This document shows, piece by piece, positions 7,315 through 15,198 of a stretch of 29,520 bases of DNA; the first letter of the stretch is position 1, and each line of letters starts with the position of its first letter. The notes beneath the pieces were generated by a model. That model made no database searches. It saw only the letters and a program-made list of their open reading frames with translations, and was not told the origin of the DNA. The stretch is from DAOQAU01 sp964640325 (GTDB lineage Bacteria; Cyanobacteriota; Vampirovibrionia; Gastranaerophilales; Gastranaerophilaceae): positions 1 to 29,520 of the forward strand of contig CAZXID010000024.1 in NCBI GenBank assembly GCA_964640325.1, given 5' to 3'. The translations under genes were made by a program, and so were the position numbers.

Positions 7315-8961
7315 ATGAAGAAATTTAACATAAAAGTTCTTTTTATTTTTCTGGGGGTTTTGGTTTTTGGCACGGTGTTAAGATTGCTCGGTATTGAAAA
7401 GCCCGAAGGATTATGGAACGATGAATATGTAAGCTGGTATATCGCTTCAGTACCGTTTGGAAAAGAATTTATTAATCAGGTTTTTTCCCAATGTCACATG
7501 CCTTTTTATTACCTATACTTGAAATTTTTTATGAATTTCGGGCAAAGCGATTTAACTCTTAGATTAAGCTCTGTTTTTGCAGGAATGTTATCTATAGTAA
7601 CAATGTATTTTGTAGGAAGAGAATTTAAAAATAAACGCTTAGGAATATTTTGTGCTGTTTTTACCGCAATAAGTTCTTTCTTAATATATTATTCCCAAGA
7701 AGTAAGAATGTACGAATTGCTTTTTTTAATTAGTGCTTTTTCACTTTTGTACACACTTAAGCTTGTTAAAAACCCAAAGCCTCATAAAATATTTCTATAT
7801 TTTCTTTCTTTGTTTTTAATTCTTTTTACTCATACAATAGGTTTTGTTTACGTATTTTTTAACTTGGTTTTTGTCAGCTACATGCTCATAAATAAAAACC
7901 CCAAGTACAAAAAAACGATTTCTTCGCTTTGGATTTTTATCATATTGGGCTTTCTTGCTCTTTCTCCGCTGACCTTTAAAGTCTTTACAGAATCTTCATT
8001 TTCGCAATGGTGGGGACATTTTACTTTTTCCAAGATCCTGTTTTTAATGAGTGATTATTTTTCTCCGGTTCTAACAAATTTGGTTAATGCGCCGGATAGT
8101 TTTTTCTATAAAATTTCGACTAAGTTCTTTATTTTTGCTGTTTTACCGACCTTGTTAGCAATTTATGGAATTTATAGAGCAATAAGAACCGGTAAAACAG
8201 AAGTTCTAGGGTTGTTCTTGGTCGTGTTGGGAACTTTAAGTATTCTTTCAATAGCTGCTGCCGTAGGAAAAATGATTTTTATTACAAAATATTCTATAGA
8301 AGTTTATCCGATTTTAATAACAATTTTCTGTTTTGGTATTTCAGAAGTAAATAATAGAAAATGGAAGTATTTTTTGGCTTTATCTTTTTGTTTTATTCAG
8401 CTTTTTTATCTTTTTGCCATGCCTGATTCTGCAATAAAAAGAATCCGCATGGAAGGTCATAAACTTGCTGCAGACTTATTGCAAAATGCTAAATTAAAAA
8501 AGGGAGATTTTGTTTTACTTGAATATTATCCGCAAGAGCGATTCGAAAGATATTTCAGTTTTGATGGGCTGAATGTCATTTCTATAAATAAAGGAAATTT
8601 TTTGCAATATCTTACCGAAAAAGAAATACCTCAAGATAAACTTGAAGTAAAAAAACAGATGAGAGATGTTTTTCTTGAACAAAATAATATTTATTTTGAC
8701 AAAAAATTAGATGAAGAAATTTTTCAAAATATGAAAAAGGGACAAAAAGTCACGTTGGTTTTACTCAATAGCGTATCAATGCTTCCTCCAAATTATCTCA
8801 AACAGATTGCTCAAAATGATAAATCCTATAAGAAAACACCATTTTTATTTTTAGTTTTTTCACATCTTAGAAATGAGACAATTGAAACTATAGTTAGGGA
8901 ATTAACTTTGATAAAATCAGAGGCAAAAGGCGATTGGATTTGTCTTACTTTTAAGAAGTAA
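7315..8961 (+). CDS. Polytopic glycosyltransferase, family 39/ArnT-like (PMT superfamily)
   Basis: An integral membrane transferase of the GT-C fold, expected to use a polyprenyl-phosphate sugar on the outer side of the inner membrane. About 10 hydrophobic helices span residues 7-370. The first periplasmic loop has the acidic pair in GLWNDEYVSWYIA (residues about 31-43), the catalytic region in PMT/ArnT enzymes, and YYSQEVRMYELL lies where family 39 members have YSQxxRxY. The last 170 residues form a soluble mixed domain. Length 548 aa is typical of ArnT/PMT_2. The acceptor is unknown: lipid A, another lipid-linked glycan or a protein are all possible. AGGAG ribosome site 7 bases before the ATG. 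It is divergent from a polyprenyl-phosphate-sugar-synthase-like gene, which supports a donor-maker/donor-user pair. Confidence 0.82.
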   Translation: MKKFNIKVLFIFLGVLVFGTVLRLLGIEKPEGLWNDEYVSWYIASVPFGKEFINQVFSQCHMPFYYLYLKFFMNFGQSDLTLRLSSVFAGMLSIVTMYFVGREFKNKRLGIFCAVFTAISSFLIYYSQEVRMYELLFLISAFSLLYTLKLVKNPKPHKIFLYFLSLFLILFTHTIGFVYVFFNLVFVSYMLINKNPKYKKTISSLWIFIILGFLALSPLTFKVFTESSFSQWWGHFTFSKILFLMSDYFSPVLTNLVNAPDSFFYKISTKFFIFAVLPTLLAIYGIYRAIRTGKTEVLGLFLVVLGTLSILSIAAAVGKMIFITKYSIEVYPILITIFCFGISEVNNRKWKYFLALSFCFIQLFYLFAMPDSAIKRIRMEGHKLAADLLQNAKLKKGDFVLLEYYPQERFERYFSFDGLNVISINKGNFLQYLTEKEIPQDKLEVKKQMRDVFLEQNNIYFDKKLDEEIFQNMKKGQKVTLVLLNSVSMLPPNYLKQIAQNDKSYKKTPFLFLVFSHLRNETIETIVRELTLIKSEAKGDWICLTFKK

Positions 8962-8964
8962 AAG

Positions 8965-9004
8965 CAAAAAATCGGGGAGGTTATATAACCTCCCCGATTT
9001 TTTG
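8965..9004. terminator. Bidirectional terminator, 40-bp perfect palindrome
   Basis: Bases 8965-9004 equal their own reverse complement: a 18-bp stem with ATCGGGGAGG core, a four-base TATA centre and a run of six A on one side and six T on the other. It sits between the convergent ends of the PMT-type gene (8961) and pilT (9011) and works in both directions. Confidence 0.92.
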
Positions 9005-9010
9005 TTCGAT

Positions 9011-10078
9011 TTAAACTTGTAACATTCGTTTTAGCTCATCAGGCCTTGAAGATCTTGCTATAGCATCTTCAAGAGTAATCATTTTTTTCTGATACAAATC
9101 TTTCAAGCCCATTTCAAGAGTTTGCATTCCTATTGCGCTATTCATTTGGATTGTAGAATAAATTTGTGCCGCTTTAGATTCTCTTATAAGGTTTGCTATT
9201 GCGGGTATAACAAGCATTATTTCTTGCGCCATAACCCTTCCTTTTTGGCTTCCGTCAGCCTGCAGTCTTGGCAGGAGAGTTTGTGCAAAAACCGCAACAA
9301 GCGAATTGGAAAGTTGAATTCTGATTTGCTGTTGTTGACCTTCGGGGAAAACATCAATGATACGGTCAATAGTTTGACTTGCAGATGAAGTATGGAGTGT
9401 TCCAAAAACCAAGTGACCTGTTTCTGCAGCCGTAAGTGCAAGACTTATCGTTTCTAAATCTCTCATCTCACCAACGAGTATAATGTCGGGATCTTCCCTT
9501 AAAGCTGATTTAAGCGCGTTAGAAAAGGCGCGAGTATCTTGACCCAGTTCTCTTTGGTGAACTATACTTTTTTTAGAGGCATGAACAAATTCAATAGGAT
9601 CTTCAATTGTTAAAATGTGTTCGCATTTTGTTTCGTTTATATAGTCAATCATTGAGGCAAGAGTCGTTGATTTACCGCTTCCTGTAGGCCCTGTAACCAA
9701 AATCAGCCCGCGGGGTTTTTCTGCGGTTTTTCTTACTATTTCAGGCAATCCGAGCGCTTCAAAAGAGGGAACAACAGATTCAATCACCCTAAAAGCTGCG
9801 GCGTAATTGCCTTTGTCTTTATAGAAATTCACCCTAAATCTGCTCAATCCTTGTATGCCGTAAGAAAAATCCAACTCCCAGTCTTGTTCAAGTCTTCTTC
9901 TTTGGTCATTAGAAAGCATTGGAAACAACAAAAACTCGACATCTTCGGGGGTCATAGAGGGATAATCCATTCTTTGTAACCTTCCGTCAATACGTATCAC
10001 GGGTGGTAAATTTGCCGATATATGTAAGTCTGAGCCTTTTTTTTCGACAACTTTTTCCAATAATTCTTCAATATGCAT
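9011..10078 (-). CDS. pilT: Twitching motility retraction ATPase PilT
   Basis: Hexameric cytoplasmic ATPase that powers retraction of type IV pili. Visible motifs: Walker A GPTGSGKST (residues 130-138), Asp box TIEDPIEFVH (157-166), Walker B DPDIILVGEMRD (196-207) and His box HLVFGTLHT (222-230). The C-terminal AxxNLIRE motif (about 273-280), needed for retraction in characterised PilT, is present as AIANLIRE. Length 355 aa matches the family. A GGAG site precedes the ATG. No other pilus-motor genes (pilB, pilC, pilM-Q) are here, so the motor gene stands apart from the main pilus cluster, although a prepilin-like gene lies at 19078. Confident by motif order; PilU is the only close alternative. 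Confidence 0.95.
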   Translation of the reverse strand: MHIEELLEKVVEKKGSDLHISANLPPVIRIDGRLQRMDYPSMTPEDVEFLLFPMLSNDQRRRLEQDWELDFSYGIQGLSRFRVNFYKDKGNYAAAFRVIESVVPSFEALGLPEIVRKTAEKPRGLILVTGPTGSGKSTTLASMIDYINETKCEHILTIEDPIEFVHASKKSIVHQRELGQDTRAFSNALKSALREDPDIILVGEMRDLETISLALTAAETGHLVFGTLHTSSASQTIDRIIDVFPEGQQQQIRIQLSNSLVAVFAQTLLPRLQADGSQKGRVMAQEIMLVIPAIANLIRESKAAQIYSTIQMNSAIGMQTLEMGLKDLYQKKMITLEDAIARSSRPDELKRMLQV

Positions 10079-10104
10079 TTAATCAATCTCCTATTTATTT
10101 CTAC

Positions 10105-10115
10105 ATTATATTATA
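10105..10115 (-). promoter_or_regulatory. Putative -10 elements upstream of pilT
   Basis: Two overlapping TATAAT hexamers on the minus strand (10105-10110 and 10110-10115) lie 27-37 bp upstream of the pilT start. No good -35 is seen at 16-18 bp spacing in this AT-rich stretch. Confidence 0.35.
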
Positions 10116-10229
10116 TTTTTTAAAAATATATTTTATTGTAACAAAAGGTTAAAATTTTACCTTAAACCATAAAGAAAAATTTTAAGTAGCCGACAAACAA
10201 ATTGTTAGGATATGTGTGAGGGAAAAGCA

Positions 10230-10424
10230 ATGGACAAATTTTTTAACTTTGAAGAAGCGATGGTCGAATATTCTGAGATGACAAGTTTTGATTTTAATTC
10301 GCCGGATTATTTTGAGTGCTGTGCGCAAAAAGAAATTCCGCAGGAGTATTCACATCAAAAATATACTTTTAAATTCGGTAATTTTGATGTTTTGGATATG
10401 CTTCAGGCTGTATTTGCGAAGTAG
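10230..10424 (+). CDS. Small hypothetical protein, acidic/aromatic, 64 aa
   Basis: Start chosen at the ATG at 10230 (MDKFFNFEEAM) because GAGGG lies 7 bases upstream; an in-frame ATG at 10212 has no such site. The product is acidic and rich in Phe and Tyr (FDFNSPDYFECC), has two adjacent cysteines, and has no transmembrane helix or signal peptide. I recognise no family. It is followed after 9 bp by a second small gene with its own strong ribosome site, so the two probably form an operon divergent from pilT. Function unknown; a cytoplasmic adaptor is possible but nothing in the sequence shows it. Confidence 0.55.
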   Translation: MDKFFNFEEAMVEYSEMTSFDFNSPDYFECCAQKEIPQEYSHQKYTFKFGNFDVLDMLQAVFAK

Positions 10425-10433
10425 GAGAAGATT

Positions 10434-10658
10434 ATGCCAAATATGTATGATGATTTTGAAAAAAGATTTGAAAATGCGCCTTTTTTTGCCGGCTGGGTAG
10501 AATTTGAGGTTAAACCTGCAAAATCTGCTTCTGTCGAAAAAATTGCGCATAAAAATTTGGATATGCTAAGTGCCGAACTCAAGTCCATAGAAGAGCAATT
10601 TGAAGAAATTTCTTTAAAGCAACTTCGTTTATCAAATTTGGCTCAATTTTACCAATAA
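10434..10658 (+). CDS. Small hypothetical protein with C-terminal coiled coil, 74 aa
   Basis: AGGAG stands 6 bases before the ATG, a strong and correctly spaced site. The N-terminal half (DDFEKRFENAPFFAGWVEFE) is acidic/aromatic; the C-terminal half, from about residue 32 (SVEKIAHKNLDMLSAELKSI onward), is a likely amphipathic helix or coiled coil. There is no membrane segment. Not recognised. Its tight spacing behind the 64-aa gene suggests co-expression and perhaps a protein pair. A dispersed palindromic repeat begins 8 bp after the stop. Confidence 0.55.
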   Translation: MPNMYDDFEKRFENAPFFAGWVEFEVKPAKSASVEKIAHKNLDMLSAELKSIEEQFEEISLKQLRLSNLAQFYQ

Positions 10659-10665
10659 ATATTTA

Positions 10666-10740
10666 CCCCTCACCCCAGCCCTTACCTCTCACAAAACCAT
10701 ACTTAATCGTTTTGTTCGGCAGAGTCGCAAGAGGCGAGGG
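10666..10740. repeat. 75-bp dispersed palindromic repeat, CCCCTCAC type
   Basis: GC-rich island in AT-rich surroundings. The ends are inverted (CCCTC at 10667-10671, GAGGG at 10736-10740), and an inner hairpin pairs ACAAAAC (10691-10697) with GTTTTGT (10709-10715). The CCCCTCACcCC...GAGGCGAGGG layout resembles a widespread intergenic repeat and, on the opposite strand, the element at 25015-25060. It fills the gap between the small gene pair and the TPR gene stop, where it may also stop transcription. Confidence 0.6.
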
Positions 10741-10749
10741 AGAATATCT

Positions 10750-12348
10750 TTAAGACTGAAATAATCCGTTAATTTTATTTATTATTTCTTGAGGGTCTAT
10801 TTCGTTAGTAATTTTGTTTATGTCTTGGGCTATTTGATAAAGCTTCGCGGCTTCGATTTTATCGCCTTTTATGGTAATTGCTCTTGCAAGGTTGAAATGT
10901 GCAAGCGCGTAGTTGGGATTGTATTCAACTGATTTTGTAAACAGTTCTATTGCTTGTTTAACTCTACCCAAATCATCAAGGTAGATTACACCCAGGTTAT
11001 TGTATGCAACGTCATAAGTAGGATCATATTTTATTGCAAGTTCGTACTCTTTTATGGCTTCATCAGTGTCACCTTTACCCCAATGCAAAAACCCCAGATT
11101 ACAGTGTATTTTGGCATTTACAGGATCTAATTCCAATGCCGCTCTGTAAGTTGTGAGCGCATTGTCATAGTCTTCTTTGTCATAAAAAGCGCTTCCGAGA
11201 TTAACATAAATGTCAATGTCATCCGGTGTTAAAAGGTAGGCACTTTGATAGGCGCTTATTGCTGCATCTAAATCCTCATTTGTTTCTTGATGAACAAAGC
11301 CTAAAGTTTGTGCAATTACACTAGTCCATTGTTTACCCGGATTTAAAATGATTGCCGCTTGGTAATGAGAAACTGCCAATTCAACCTCTCCTTTTAAGAA
11401 GTAAATGTTTGCAAGATTTGAATGAAACTCGGGACGATGCGGCATTATTTCAATTAATTTTTTATACGTTTCTATTGCATTGTCATAGTCACCTTGTTCT
11501 TCGTAAGCCTGACAAAGATGAATGTAGGCGGGGATATTCAAGCTGTCAAGCCAAATTGCCATTTTATATTCGGTTATAGCATCTTCAAAATCGCCTATAG
11601 CCCTATAAATATCACCCAAAAGACAATACAGAGGAACAAAGCCGGGAGCTTTTTCAATAGCTTCTATGTACACATCTACCGCTTGGGTAAAACCTTTTGT
11701 TTGAATTTGGTAATACCCCTTCATTAAAATCGGAATAAAACGCAGATAGGTTATGTTTTGTATAACATTTTTTATTGCTCTTTTATCAAAAGGCAATGTT
11801 AGAATTGAAAGTACAAATTCAAATTTTGACATTAAAGATTTTTTTAAACCTTTTAAAGAAGATATTTTATATAAATTGTGAAGTAAAAAGTGTGCGCATG
11901 AATTACTGAAAGGTTTTAATTTTATTGATTTTTTTGCATTGTAAATTGCGTCAATAAATCGCGCCTTTTTTGTATACGTTTCTGCAAGAAAGTAATAAGT
12001 TTTTGCCATTTTAGGGTCTTTTTTCAAAGACATATTCAAATAATTTATTGCTTTATCCAAATCACCTTTGTAGAAAAGTGCCTGTCCGATTTTAAAGTAA
12101 ATTTCTGCAGAATCAATATATGTTTCCAAGGCTCTTTGATATTCGGTTATGGCTTCATCAATGTATTGGTATGAATTATAAATATCTAAATGCCAGGCTA
12201 AATACAAATCTCCGAGTCGAACATGTAAATCCGCGTTAGTGGGGTCTTTTTGCAGTTCAATCTGACACTGTTCTATAGCTTTTTGAACATTGTCGGTTTT
12301 AAAGTCAGTTTTTCTGATATTTTTTTCTTTTTGTGTTTTTTGTTTCAT
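10750..12348 (-). CDS. Tetratricopeptide repeat protein, about 11 TPR units
   Basis: About 11 34-residue TPR units are visible, starting near residue 39, for example AEIYFKIGQALFYKGDLDKA, NAKIHCNLGFLHWGKGDTDE and YDVAYNNLGVIYLDDLGRVK; most have the W/L-G-Y-A-P spacing of the family. Residues 170-205 between units 3 and 4 are more basic and irregular. No signal peptide or membrane helix is present, so it is predicted cytoplasmic. Such superhelices bind protein partners. It starts 12 bp after the stop of the PilZ gene and its ribosome site is weak (AAGCG), so it is probably translated by coupling. A role with the PilZ protein in c-di-GMP-linked surface or motility control is an inference from position only. 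Confidence 0.85.
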   Translation of the reverse strand: MKQKTQKEKNIRKTDFKTDNVQKAIEQCQIELQKDPTNADLHVRLGDLYLAWHLDIYNSYQYIDEAITEYQRALETYIDSAEIYFKIGQALFYKGDLDKAINYLNMSLKKDPKMAKTYYFLAETYTKKARFIDAIYNAKKSIKLKPFSNSCAHFLLHNLYKISSLKGLKKSLMSKFEFVLSILTLPFDKRAIKNVIQNITYLRFIPILMKGYYQIQTKGFTQAVDVYIEAIEKAPGFVPLYCLLGDIYRAIGDFEDAITEYKMAIWLDSLNIPAYIHLCQAYEEQGDYDNAIETYKKLIEIMPHRPEFHSNLANIYFLKGEVELAVSHYQAAIILNPGKQWTSVIAQTLGFVHQETNEDLDAAISAYQSAYLLTPDDIDIYVNLGSAFYDKEDYDNALTTYRAALELDPVNAKIHCNLGFLHWGKGDTDEAIKEYELAIKYDPTYDVAYNNLGVIYLDDLGRVKQAIELFTKSVEYNPNYALAHFNLARAITIKGDKIEAAKLYQIAQDINKITNEIDPQEIINKINGLFQS

Positions 12349-12360
12349 AGTTTTCGCTTT

Positions 12361-12987
12361 TTATTGATATTCTCTGTATCGCATTGCCTCTATTTCAAAG
12401 CATTTTTTAATTATTTTATCTCTGTCAAATTCGTTTATCTTATTAAATAAAATCACATGTTCGCCTTTTTGTAAATGGGGCTTTTCAATTATATGACCTT
12501 GGGCTTTTATGGATGTCATTTGTAACGGCAAATATAGTCTGCAGTTTACAAGCTCATTTCTGTTAAATTTCCCGTCAAAATAAAATCTTATGCCGCCTCC
12601 GCCTATATCTACGGTATGTGTGACAATGTTAGGTTCATCAAATCGTTCTATGATAATTTTGGTTTTCAGAGGGGCTCTTGCATAAGCTCTTCTTTGTATT
12701 TGAACGTTATCTTCAACATATTCTATTATAAATTCATCAGATAGCGGAGAATCCAAAATGAGTGCATTATAAGCTCTAATTCCCGCAGGAGTAAATATTT
12801 TAACGTATATCTCTTCACCTTCGGAAAGATATTCTGCATAAAAAACTATATCTTTAGGATATTCAAGTACAATTCTGTCAACGTACAAATCTTTAATTTT
12901 GCACTCAAAATTTTTTTCCGTTCCATCATTTGTTTTGAACGCAATTTGAATTTTTTGATTTCTTCTTACTTCACCCATGTTATCCAT
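12361..12987 (-). CDS. PilZ-domain protein, YcgR-like
   Basis: Probable c-di-GMP receptor. The N-terminal half (residues about 1-95) is a beta-rich domain like the YcgR N-terminal region; the C-terminal half is a PilZ domain with the ligand motif RRAYAR (the RxxxR element) and TVDIGGGGIRFY in place of the usual D-x-S-x-x-G, so Ser is replaced by Gly. The start was set at 12987 because AGGA lies 9 bases upstream; a frame extension to a TTG at 13014 would run over that site. It heads a two-gene unit with the TPR gene, downstream of the racemase terminator. c-di-GMP binding is likely because the Arg pair and the Asp are kept; the effector target is unknown. Confidence 0.82.
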   Translation of the reverse strand: MDNMGEVRRNQKIQIAFKTNDGTEKNFECKIKDLYVDRIVLEYPKDIVFYAEYLSEGEEIYVKIFTPAGIRAYNALILDSPLSDEFIIEYVEDNVQIQRRAYARAPLKTKIIIERFDEPNIVTHTVDIGGGGIRFYFDGKFNRNELVNCRLYLPLQMTSIKAQGHIIEKPHLQKGEHVILFNKINEFDRDKIIKKCFEIEAMRYREYQ

Positions 12988-13030
12988 TTTAGACAATCCT
13001 AACAAAAGTTGCAAGTTGTTAAGTTAAAAA

Positions 13031-13066
13031 ACGAGGCGGGAAATTTTAAAAAATTTCCCGCCTCGT
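13031..13066 (-). terminator. Terminator of the racemase gene, 17-bp perfect stem
   Basis: ACGAGGCGGGAAATTTT (13031-13047) and its exact complement (13050-13066) form a 17-bp stem with a two-base centre. On the minus strand it is followed by six T, 12 bases past the racemase stop at 13078. Confidence 0.9.
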
Positions 13067-13077
13067 AAAAAATAGGT

Positions 13078-13785
13078 TTAAGCCAATAGTAAAGGTTCTT
13101 TTTCCAAAATTTTGTCCACAACGCTTTTTGCATGAATTCTTGTGGTGTTAAATACCGGAATACTTGCTTTTTGTATCATTAATGGAATTTCAGTGCAACC
13201 CAAAATTACCCCCTGTGCGCCGTTTTGTTTCATTTTATCTATTACATTAAGGTAAAATTCCCTTGAACTTTCGGTTATAATCCCGCAGCAAAGTTCTTCA
13301 TAAATAATTCGGCTGATTTCCTGCCTATCTTCCTCATTTGGAATAATCGTTTCTATTGCATATTCATCTAAAAGTTTTTTTGAATAAAAATTTTCTTCCA
13401 TGGTAAAAATTGTTCCCAAAAGCCCTACTTTATTCATATTTTGTCTTTGAATTTCTTGAGCAACACTGTCTACCATGTGGATTAACGGAACGGAAATTCG
13501 TTCTTGAATATATGGCGCAACTTTGTGCATAAGGTTTGTGCAGATTACTATATACTCAGCACCACTTTTTTCAAGATTTTTTGCAGCGAGAGTAAGTTTT
13601 TCTCCCAATTCGTCCCATTTACCTAAGAATTGCATTTTTTCAATCTCTTTAAAATTAAAACTTTCGATTATAAGCTCAGCTGAAGAGCACCCGCCTAGGA
13701 CTTTTCTTACTTCGGAATTTATAATTTTGTAATACTCAACGGTAGATTCGGGGCTTAACCCGCCTAAAAGACCTATCTTTTTCAT
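13078..13785 (-). CDS. Aspartate/glutamate racemase family protein
   Basis: Cofactor-independent amino-acid racemase using two cysteines. MKKIGLLGGLSPESTVEYY at the N-terminus is the classic aspartate racemase opening; catalytic cysteines are Cys82 in CTNLMH and Cys197 in LGCTEIPLM. The length of 235 aa is usual. AGGAGG lies 6 bases before the ATG. It is the first gene of the minus strand in this block, divergent from the synthase gene, and has its own terminator. D-Asp or D-Glu could go to peptidoglycan or to signalling; the RacX/YgeA-type broad-specificity enzymes look the same at this level, so I give no gene symbol. Confidence 0.88.
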   Translation of the reverse strand: MKKIGLLGGLSPESTVEYYKIINSEVRKVLGGCSSAELIIESFNFKEIEKMQFLGKWDELGEKLTLAAKNLEKSGAEYIVICTNLMHKVAPYIQERISVPLIHMVDSVAQEIQRQNMNKVGLLGTIFTMEENFYSKKLLDEYAIETIIPNEEDRQEISRIIYEELCCGIITESSREFYLNVIDKMKQNGAQGVILGCTEIPLMIQKASIPVFNTTRIHAKSVVDKILEKEPLLLA

Positions 13786-13828
13786 CTCTTTACCTCCTAA
13801 ATTTTGACTACAACATTAAAACACATTT

Positions 13829-13857
13829 TTTATATAATTCAAATTTTAGTGTATAAT
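13829..13857 (+). promoter_or_regulatory. Probable promoter of the synthase/aconitase-type operon
   Basis: TATAAT at 13852-13857 is preceded, after 17 bp, by TTTATA at 13829-13834 (4 of 6 match to the -35 consensus). Transcription would begin near 13864, about 25 bases before the ATG, leaving room for the GAGG ribosome site. Confidence 0.5.
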
Positions 13858-13888
13858 GTTCAAATAAAAGAAAACAAGAGGTTTAACA

Positions 13889-15187
13889 ATGGGAAAAATT
13901 TATTTTATAGATGTTACAAACAGAGACGGAGTGCAAACTTCAAGGTTAGGCTTGGCTAAACTGGAAAAAACTATAATAAATCTGATGCTCGATGATATGG
14001 GTATATCGCAATCTGAATTCGGATTCCCGACAACCAAGCACGAAATTAACTATCTTAACGGAAATTTAGATCTTGTAAAAAGGGGGGCTTTCAAAAAAAC
14101 ACTGCTTTCCGGTTGGATGAGAGCAATGGCAGAAGATGTTGAACTTTCTTTTAAAAATGTTCCTGACTTGGAAAATTTAAACTTATCACAATCAACATCT
14201 ATGCAGATGACTCAAGGAAAGTATCAAGGTAAAAAAACACTTGATGATATTTTAAGAATGACATGTGAGGCAGTAGAATGTGCAGCTTCAAAAGGCGCAA
14301 AATTAATAGGAGTTAATGCAGAAGATGCCTCAAGGAGCGATTTGGAATTTTTAATTAAATATGCAAAAGAAGCAAAAGCCTGCGGAGCTCATCGTTTTAG
14401 ATATTGTGATACTTTGGGCTATGAAGACCCTAAAACAGCTTACGATAGAATTTATAAGATTGCCTCTGAGGCTAAAATCGATGTCGAAACACATTATCAC
14501 AATGATCTTGGGATGGCTGTTGCCTGCTCTGTAATGGGTGCAAGAGCCGCGGTTGATGCAGGTATGAATGCTTATATTAATACCGCAATAAATGGCATGG
14601 GAGAACGTGCGGGAAATGCGGATTTAATTTCCTGTCTTTTGGCGGTATTAAAATCTGCAGGTTTTGGAGGTAAATATGAAATTGACCCTCAAATTGATTT
14701 AAGCAAAGCATGGAAACTTTCGAAATACGCAGCTTATGCTTTCTCTGTACCTATCCCAATAAACCAGCCTGCCGTTGGCGACAACGCTTTTGCCCATGAA
14801 TCAGGAATCCACGCAGACGGCGCACTTAAAGACAGGCGAAACTACGAACTTTATGATTATGAAGAACTCGGCAGGGGAGAGCCTGAAATAATCGAGACAG
14901 GAAGAATGATTACGGTAGGAGAATACGGCGGAATTAAAGGGTTCAGAAACGTTTATGAAGGACTTGAAATTGAGTTTAAAGATGAGCATGAAGCCAGAAA
15001 TGTACTTGAATTGGCCCGTTATGCAAACGTCCATACTCAAAAGCCTTTGACCGACAGTGAATTAAAATTTATTTATCATTATCCGGACATTGCAGCAAAA
15101 ATCATGACGGTTTCGCCTTATTATGAGCCGCATGCTGCTCATAAAGAAAGAGTCGAAGATAGCAGTTCTTCACAGCAAATTGTATAA
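13889..15187 (+). CDS. Homocitrate/isopropylmalate synthase family enzyme, possible Re-citrate synthase
   Basis: Condenses acetyl-CoA with a 2-oxo acid. TIM-barrel DRE-TIM enzyme: DVTNRDGVQ with catalytic Arg12 and metal ligand Asp13, metal-binding His202 and His204 in THYHNDLGMA, and GMGERAGNADL (residues 236-246). At 432 aa it lacks the roughly 100-residue regulatory domain of full-length leucine-pathway IPMS (about 510 aa). The opening DVTNRDGVQTSR and SEFGFPTTKHEINYL are, from my memory of the family, like the Clostridium kluyveri-type Re-citrate synthases and their homocitrate synthase relatives rather than LeuA. It is followed at 11 bp by an aconitase-family large subunit, which fits citrate to isocitrate as well as homocitrate chemistry. 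Substrate is inferred, not shown. Confidence 0.8.
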   Translation: MGKIYFIDVTNRDGVQTSRLGLAKLEKTIINLMLDDMGISQSEFGFPTTKHEINYLNGNLDLVKRGAFKKTLLSGWMRAMAEDVELSFKNVPDLENLNLSQSTSMQMTQGKYQGKKTLDDILRMTCEAVECAASKGAKLIGVNAEDASRSDLEFLIKYAKEAKACGAHRFRYCDTLGYEDPKTAYDRIYKIASEAKIDVETHYHNDLGMAVACSVMGARAAVDAGMNAYINTAINGMGERAGNADLISCLLAVLKSAGFGGKYEIDPQIDLSKAWKLSKYAAYAFSVPIPINQPAVGDNAFAHESGIHADGALKDRRNYELYDYEELGRGEPEIIETGRMITVGEYGGIKGFRNVYEGLEIEFKDEHEARNVLELARYANVHTQKPLTDSELKFIYHYPDIAAKIMTVSPYYEPHAAHKERVEDSSSSQQIV

Positions 15188-15198
15188 AGGTAGGGGAA

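Noticed and set aside
10145..10163. Operator-like imperfect palindrome AAGGT-T-AAAA-TTTT-ACCTT between pilT and the small genes
   Set aside because: Short, with one extra base, in a very AT-rich gap; too weak to call alone.
12988..13014. Upstream TTG start for the PilZ gene
   Set aside because: It would place the AGGA ribosome site inside the coding sequence; the ATG at 12987 fits better.
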